From assembly GCA_016200135.1 (NCBI GenBank), contig JACQFI010000094.1, positions 1 through 43,871 of the forward strand: DNA of 43,871 nucleotides, given 5' to 3'. Each line of letters begins with the position of its first letter. The first letter of the stretch is position 1. Positions 40,245-43,871 of the stretch are shown piece by piece. The position numbers were made by a program, and so were the translations under genes. Source of the DNA: Planctomycetota bacterium (GTDB taxonomy: Bacteria > Planctomycetota > SZUA-567 > H5-PLA8). The notes beneath the pieces are model-generated. The model had not been told where the DNA came from, did not search any database, and saw only the letters and a program-made list of their open reading frames with translations.

Positions 40245-41483
40245 TCAGCCCGCCGCAACCGGCTGCGCCGCGCGTGCCCACTCCATCGGCACGCCCACGC
40301 GCAGCGGCGCGCGTTGCGGGCGCTGCAGTTTCCACAACAGCATCTCCGCCGCCGTGCGGCCAAGTTCCACGCCGTCGATCACGATCGGCTGCGCCGCGCC
40401 GGCCTGCGCGCCCTCCGCCGCGCCCGCGCCGCGCACGCGCACGCCCTTTTCCGCGCACGCCTTGATCAGCGCCTCCGCCTGCGTCGCGCTGTGGCAGACG
40501 AACGCCTCCGGCCGTTCGGCCTCCGGTAGCGCCAGCAGCCGGTTCGCCAGCGCGGCCTCCGCGCCGTGATGTTCGAAGTGGACCTCCGCGTCCCGCACCG
40601 CCAGCCCCGCCTCGTCCATCCCCGCGCGAAACGCGCTCAAGCGCAGAAAGCTGTCCGGGTCGATGCGCGCGCGGCCTTCCTGATACGCCTGCACTTCTTC
40701 CGGCGTCATCTCGGCCGAAGGCGCCGCCGCCATCATCTTCGTGCCCACGAAATGGATCCGCCGCGCCCCGTTCGCCGCGAGCGCCCGCACCGCCGCGCGG
40801 TACCCCGGCAGCGCGTCCACGTACACAAGCTCCGCGCGCGCCGCGAAGCGCTCGCTCGGAAAGTCCACCAGCACCACCGGTATGCCCAGCGCGAGCAGTT
40901 CCTCGATCCACGGCTCCTCAATGATGCTCAGCGTCAGAATCCCGTCGAAGCGTTCGGCCTTCACCGCCTCCAGCGCCGGATGCCGCTCGCGGCTGTAGAC
41001 GGACTCGCCCAGCGCCGTCACCGTCGCGCCGCGCGTCACGCTCGTCCACGCACCGCGCGTCGTCTCGCGTTCCCCCGCCCGCGCAAACTCCGGCGTCACG
41101 CCGTCCAGGCCCCACGCGGCCAGCGCGCCGCGCGTCATCGCGCCCTGAAAGGTCCCGTGCAGCCGCTCGGTCATCACCGACTGCCGCCATAGCAGTCCCA
41201 AACGCAGATGCCGTCCCGGAAGCAGGGGCGGGCGCTGGTGCTCGGCCACGTACGTCCCATCGCCGCGCCGCCGCACGATCGCGCCCTCGCGCACCAACTC
41301 GTTCAGCGCGCGCACGACCGTCTGCTTGCCGGCGTGGAGCATTCCCGGCAACTCGGTCTCGGCCGGCAGCCGCGAACCCGGCGGGTAGCGCCCCTCGGCG
41401 ATCTGGCTCCGCAGCGCCTCCAGCACCCTTTGATGCTTGGGCGAAAAGATCGGTCGGCGGCGTGTGTTCACGGGGTTCCTCAT
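40245..41483 (-). CDS. GntR-LacI hybrid transcriptional regulator, first gene of the kelch operon
   Basis: A 412-residue regulator. The N-terminal GntR winged helix shows ALRSQIAEGRYPPGSRLPAE, TVVRALNELVREGAIVRRRG and TYVAEHQ. The rest is a LacI/GalR-type effector domain with LVDFPSERFAARAELVYVDA, AVRALAANGARRIHFVGTK and PIVIDGVELGRTAAEMLL. The frame is open to 41522, but those first 13 codons cover the operator, so the ATG at 41483 is the likely start; a ribosome-binding site is not visible. It precedes the three kelch genes on the same strand with 26 bp to the first one, and the palindromes at its own promoter imply self-regulation. Effector unknown. Confidence 0.88.
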   Translation of the reverse strand: MRNPVNTRRRPIFSPKHQRVLEALRSQIAEGRYPPGSRLPAETELPGMLHAGKQTVVRALNELVREGAIVRRRGDGTYVAEHQRPPLLPGRHLRLGLLWRQSVMTERLHGTFQGAMTRGALAAWGLDGVTPEFARAGERETTRGAWTSVTRGATVTALGESVYSRERHPALEAVKAERFDGILTLSIIEEPWIEELLALGIPVVLVDFPSERFAARAELVYVDALPGYRAAVRALAANGARRIHFVGTKMMAAAPSAEMTPEEVQAYQEGRARIDPDSFLRLSAFRAGMDEAGLAVRDAEVHFEHHGAEAALANRLLALPEAERPEAFVCHSATQAEALIKACAEKGVRVRGAGAAEGAQAGAAQPIVIDGVELGRTAAEMLLWKLQRPQRAPLRVGVPMEWARAAQPVAAG

Positions 41484-41500
41484 ATAAGAGGAGATACACC

Positions 41501-41543
41501 AAAACATCGATGTTTTAAACATAAAACATCGGTGTTTATTATA
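41501..41543 (-). promoter_or_regulatory. Promoter with two operator palindromes of the kelch operon
   Basis: On the minus strand a perfect TATAAT (41543-41538) is followed at once by an imperfect palindrome TAAACACCGATGTTTT (41538-41523) and then the perfect 16-bp palindrome AAAACATCGATGTTTT (41516-41501). Both have a CG centre as LacI-family operators do, with 22 bp between centres. The operators cover the expected transcription start and leader, which suits repression. A good -35 box is not visible. Confidence 0.65.
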
Positions 41544-41665
41544 GTATCCACAACATATTTATATAAATAAGGTTATGTGTACGCAGTGGTAGTTTTTTTT
41601 CGCCTGCAATCCGGCTATAGTCGCACGCCTCGGGCCGTCCTACCCATGGCCGTGAAGGAACCTGC

Positions 41666-43501
41666 ATGCCCTTGAAGACGCTCGCGCTCCTTATAGTAGC
41701 TCCGCTGGCGCTCGCCGGAAGCTTCGCGTTCGCCGCGCAGCCCGCGGCCGAAGTCCGCCCCGCCGTCTCGAAAGAACTCGACGCGCTGCTCAAAAAGCCC
41801 GAAGCCGAAATCGACCTCGCGACTGGCGCGCTGCTGCTCTGCAAAGAAGAGCACGCCGCGCTCGATGTAGCCGCGCAGCTCAAGCTCCTCGACGCCCTCG
41901 CCGCGAAACTCGCGCCCGCGCTCGCCAAGGCCGGCACGGCGGAAGCCAAGCTCGACGCGCTTAAAAGCCTGCTCTTCGAAGACGAGAAGTTCGGCCTCCC
42001 GCGCAAGGACGACGCCGCGGCCTTCCTGCTCGCCGATGTCCTCGCCAACAAACGCGGCAACTGCCTCGGCCTCTCCGTTCTCTGCCTCGCGCTGGCCGAA
42101 CGCACCGGCCTCCCGCTCCACGGCGTGCCCGTCCCCAGCCGGCTCTCCGGGCCCGGGCACCTGCTCGTGCGCTACGACGACGGCGTCGCGCGCCGCAACT
42201 TCGACGCAACCGAAGGCGGCGCGCTCCACGACGACGCCTACTACCGAGATCTCTTCAAGCTCAAGCCCGACGACTTCAAGTCCCGCTACATCCTCGGCAA
42301 CGCGCAGAAGCTCGACGTGCTGAACCTGCTCCTCGTCAACCTCGGCGGCGCGCGCGTCGAAGCCGGCCGGTTCCGCGACGCCGTCCCACTGCTCGAACGC
42401 GCTGTGGAACTGAAACCCAGTTACGCGCCCGCGTTCAACAACCTCGGCGCGGCAAAATTTGGAGACAAGTCCGGCGCGAGCGACCTCGACGGCGCGCTCA
42501 GGGCCTACGCGCAAGCGGTCAAACTCGACCCCAACTTCGCCGCCGCGCACGCCGGCCTCGCCGCCGCCGCCTTCCGCCTCGGACAGCTCGAAAAAGCCGA
42601 AGAGGAAGCGATGACCACCGAGGCGCTCGAACCCGGTAACGTTCAAGCGAAGATCGTGCTGGCCAACATCCACCTCGAACGCGGCGAAAAGAAGGCCGCC
42701 TGCGCGATGCTCGAAGAGGCCTGCCGCGCCGCGCCCAAGGACGCGCGCCTGCGCTGCCACCTCGGCGACGCGCGCCTTGCCTCCGCTGAACTCCCCGAAG
42801 CCGAGTCCGCCTACCGCGAAGCCCTCACCCTCGATCCGAACGCTGCCGACGCCGCATTCGGCCTGGCCGAAGCGCTGCGCCTCGCGGGCCAGGCCGAAAA
42901 AGCCAAGGGCGCCTACGGCGACGCGCTGCGCCTCGACCCCGGCCACATCCCCACGCGCCTCGCGCTCGCGCTGCTCGCCAAGCAGTCCGGCGACTTAAAG
43001 GGTGCCGCCGCCGGCTACGAAGCCGTGCTCAAGGACCACCCCGCCGAAGCCGGCGCGCTCAAGGGCCTCGCCGAGATCCTCACCGCGCAAGGCCGCGCGC
43101 AGGAAGCCGAAAAGCGCCTCGCCGAAGCGCTCAAGGCGAACCCCGCCGACGCGGCCCTCGCCGTCGCCTGCGCCGACGCGAAGATGAAGGCCGACCCCGC
43201 CGCCGCGCTCGCGATCCTCCAGCCCGTCCTCGAAAAAGCGCCGGAATCCGCCCGCGCGCCGATCCTGCAGCGCATCGCCATCTGCCACGGCCGCCTCGGC
43301 AACCACCGTAAGGCGCTCGATAACGCCGAAGCGCTCCTCAAGACCGACCCCAAGGACCTTCCCGCCCTCCACGTCGCCGCCGCCGCCAGCGAAGCCCTCC
43401 GCGACGGCCCCCGCGCCCTGAACTACTACAACCGCATCATCGTCGTCGACCCCGCCGACCAGACCGCCCGCAAAGCCATCGCCAGGCTCAACGCGAGATG
43501 A
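41666..43501 (+). CDS. Secreted transglutaminase-like (SirB1-type) TPR protein
   Basis: A 611-residue exported protein with a signal peptide (LALLIVAPLALAGSFAFA). Residues ~110-190 form a transglutaminase-like module of SirB1 type: the Cys in NKRGNCLGLSVLCLALAERT, the His in GPGHLLVRYDD and the Asp in RNFDATEGG make a plausible catalytic triad. The rest is TPR helices with regular ALxLDPNxAxA turns (AVELKPSYAPAFNNLGAAKF; AVKLDPNFAAAHAGLAAAAF; ALTLDPNAADAAFGLAEAL). It may be a scaffold with or without enzymatic activity. AAGGAA lies five bases before the ATG. It is divergent from the kelch operon regulator; the operators there could also influence it. Confidence 0.82.
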   Translation: MPLKTLALLIVAPLALAGSFAFAAQPAAEVRPAVSKELDALLKKPEAEIDLATGALLLCKEEHAALDVAAQLKLLDALAAKLAPALAKAGTAEAKLDALKSLLFEDEKFGLPRKDDAAAFLLADVLANKRGNCLGLSVLCLALAERTGLPLHGVPVPSRLSGPGHLLVRYDDGVARRNFDATEGGALHDDAYYRDLFKLKPDDFKSRYILGNAQKLDVLNLLLVNLGGARVEAGRFRDAVPLLERAVELKPSYAPAFNNLGAAKFGDKSGASDLDGALRAYAQAVKLDPNFAAAHAGLAAAAFRLGQLEKAEEEAMTTEALEPGNVQAKIVLANIHLERGEKKAACAMLEEACRAAPKDARLRCHLGDARLASAELPEAESAYREALTLDPNAADAAFGLAEALRLAGQAEKAKGAYGDALRLDPGHIPTRLALALLAKQSGDLKGAAAGYEAVLKDHPAEAGALKGLAEILTAQGRAQEAEKRLAEALKANPADAALAVACADAKMKADPAAALAILQPVLEKAPESARAPILQRIAICHGRLGNHRKALDNAEALLKTDPKDLPALHVAAAASEALRDGPRALNYYNRIIVVDPADQTARKAIARLNAR

Positions 43502-43871
43502 TGGACTTCTTCCGCCGCCGAGGCGCGGAACGGCGCGTAAAACGTAATGCGTAAAACGTAATTAAAAACACCGAGCACGCCCGCCCAACGTTTCGTTTAA
43601 GTATTACGCATAACGCAATACGCGTTGCCGTTTACGTATTACGTTTTATGTTTTATGTTTTATGTTTTACGTTTTACGTTTTACGTTTTACGTTTTAGTA
43701 CTTACCGTCAACCAGCAATCGCCTAACCCTCTCTCCTGTCTACGAATTACACAATCTACAAAAATTACTCAACTTTCCCCTTGCCCTTCGGCTCCCGATA
43801 GGGTAAAGAAATCTCCAGTGAGCGCATGATTTCCTATGGCCGTGCCTAACCATGCGCGCACAGCCCGTATC
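43502..43871. other. Non-coding end region with heptamer repeat block
   Basis: 370 bp without a credible gene. It contains the 43535-43696 repeat block. A 20-codon frame on the minus strand (43827-43765) is too short to accept. The region ends at the window border. Confidence 0.55.
43535..43696. repeat. Inverted and heptameric tandem repeat block
   Basis: Two perfect 14-bp copies of GCGTAAAACGTAAT (43535-43562) are followed, after a spacer, by nine heptamers at 43634-43696: ACGTATT, ACGTTTT, three ATGTTTT, then four ACGTTTT. The two parts are roughly inverted to each other, so the block can fold back. Confidence 0.75.

Noticed and set aside
43634..43696. CRISPR array
   Set aside because: The repeat unit is only 7 bp and directly tandem, there are no spacers of constant length, and no cas gene is present.
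43765..43827. A 20-codon frame on the minus strand (MRSLEISLPY...)
   Set aside because: It is preceded by an in-frame stop, has no ribosome-binding site that I can trust and is too short to support without homologues.

Overview
The window is GC-rich and gene-dense and most likely comes from a member of the Planctomycetota. The strongest pointers are a secreted TIGR03067 planctomycetal-domain protein (26534-26980), an ECF sigma factor next to a membrane anti-sigma-like protein fused to an alpha/alpha-toroid domain, many secreted PQQ, BNR, kelch, HEAT and TPR repeat proteins, and GntR-LacI hybrid regulators. This is a family-level inference; no rRNA or other phylogenetic marker is present. I recognise 35 intact protein genes and one broken gene. 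I see no tRNA, rRNA, CRISPR array, phage or transposase gene.

Region by region. 0-5 kb: an NadR-type NMN adenylyltransferase/ribosylnicotinamide kinase, a polytopic membrane protein, an AraC regulator followed by a DUF6483-like protein and divergent from a phytanoyl-CoA dioxygenase-family enzyme, and a DUF1801 protein. 5-15 kb: a secreted PQQ-type propeller divergent from a GntR-LacI regulator, then a secreted protein of unknown fold, a right-handed beta-helix protein, an AT-rich lipoprotein and a secreted BNR propeller; this looks like an accessory polysaccharide-utilisation or surface region. 14.6-21 kb: a zinc alcohol dehydrogenase, a TPR protein with an RTX-like calcium module, two tandem small membrane paralogues, an aldehyde dehydrogenase and an EamA transporter. 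21-27 kb: a HEAT-repeat protein, a tightly coupled operon (YpdA-like flavoprotein, polytopic membrane protein, membrane-anchored cyclophilin), and an overlapping DUF1579-like/TIGR03067 pair.

27-35 kb: the sigma/toroid pair, an ArsR-SRPBCC pair, an SGNH-like secreted protein, a HEAT-like secreted protein and a kinase-like gene that is frameshifted and truncated. 35-43.5 kb: a probable operon of a GntR-LacI regulator followed by three secreted kelch-type propellers, with two CG-centred palindromes just downstream of a TATAAT box, and a divergent secreted transglutaminase-like/TPR protein. The final 370 bp are non-coding and hold a heptamer repeat block.

Several small dispersed repeats lie directly behind stop codons. 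The most striking is a 23-bp element present three times, always in the same orientation and 8-9 bp after the stop codon of an unrelated gene (27.2, 31.5 and 32.9 kb). The best candidates for undescribed biology are the sigma factor with its zinc-finger/membrane/toroid partner, the YpdA-membrane-cyclophilin operon, and the self-regulated kelch operon.
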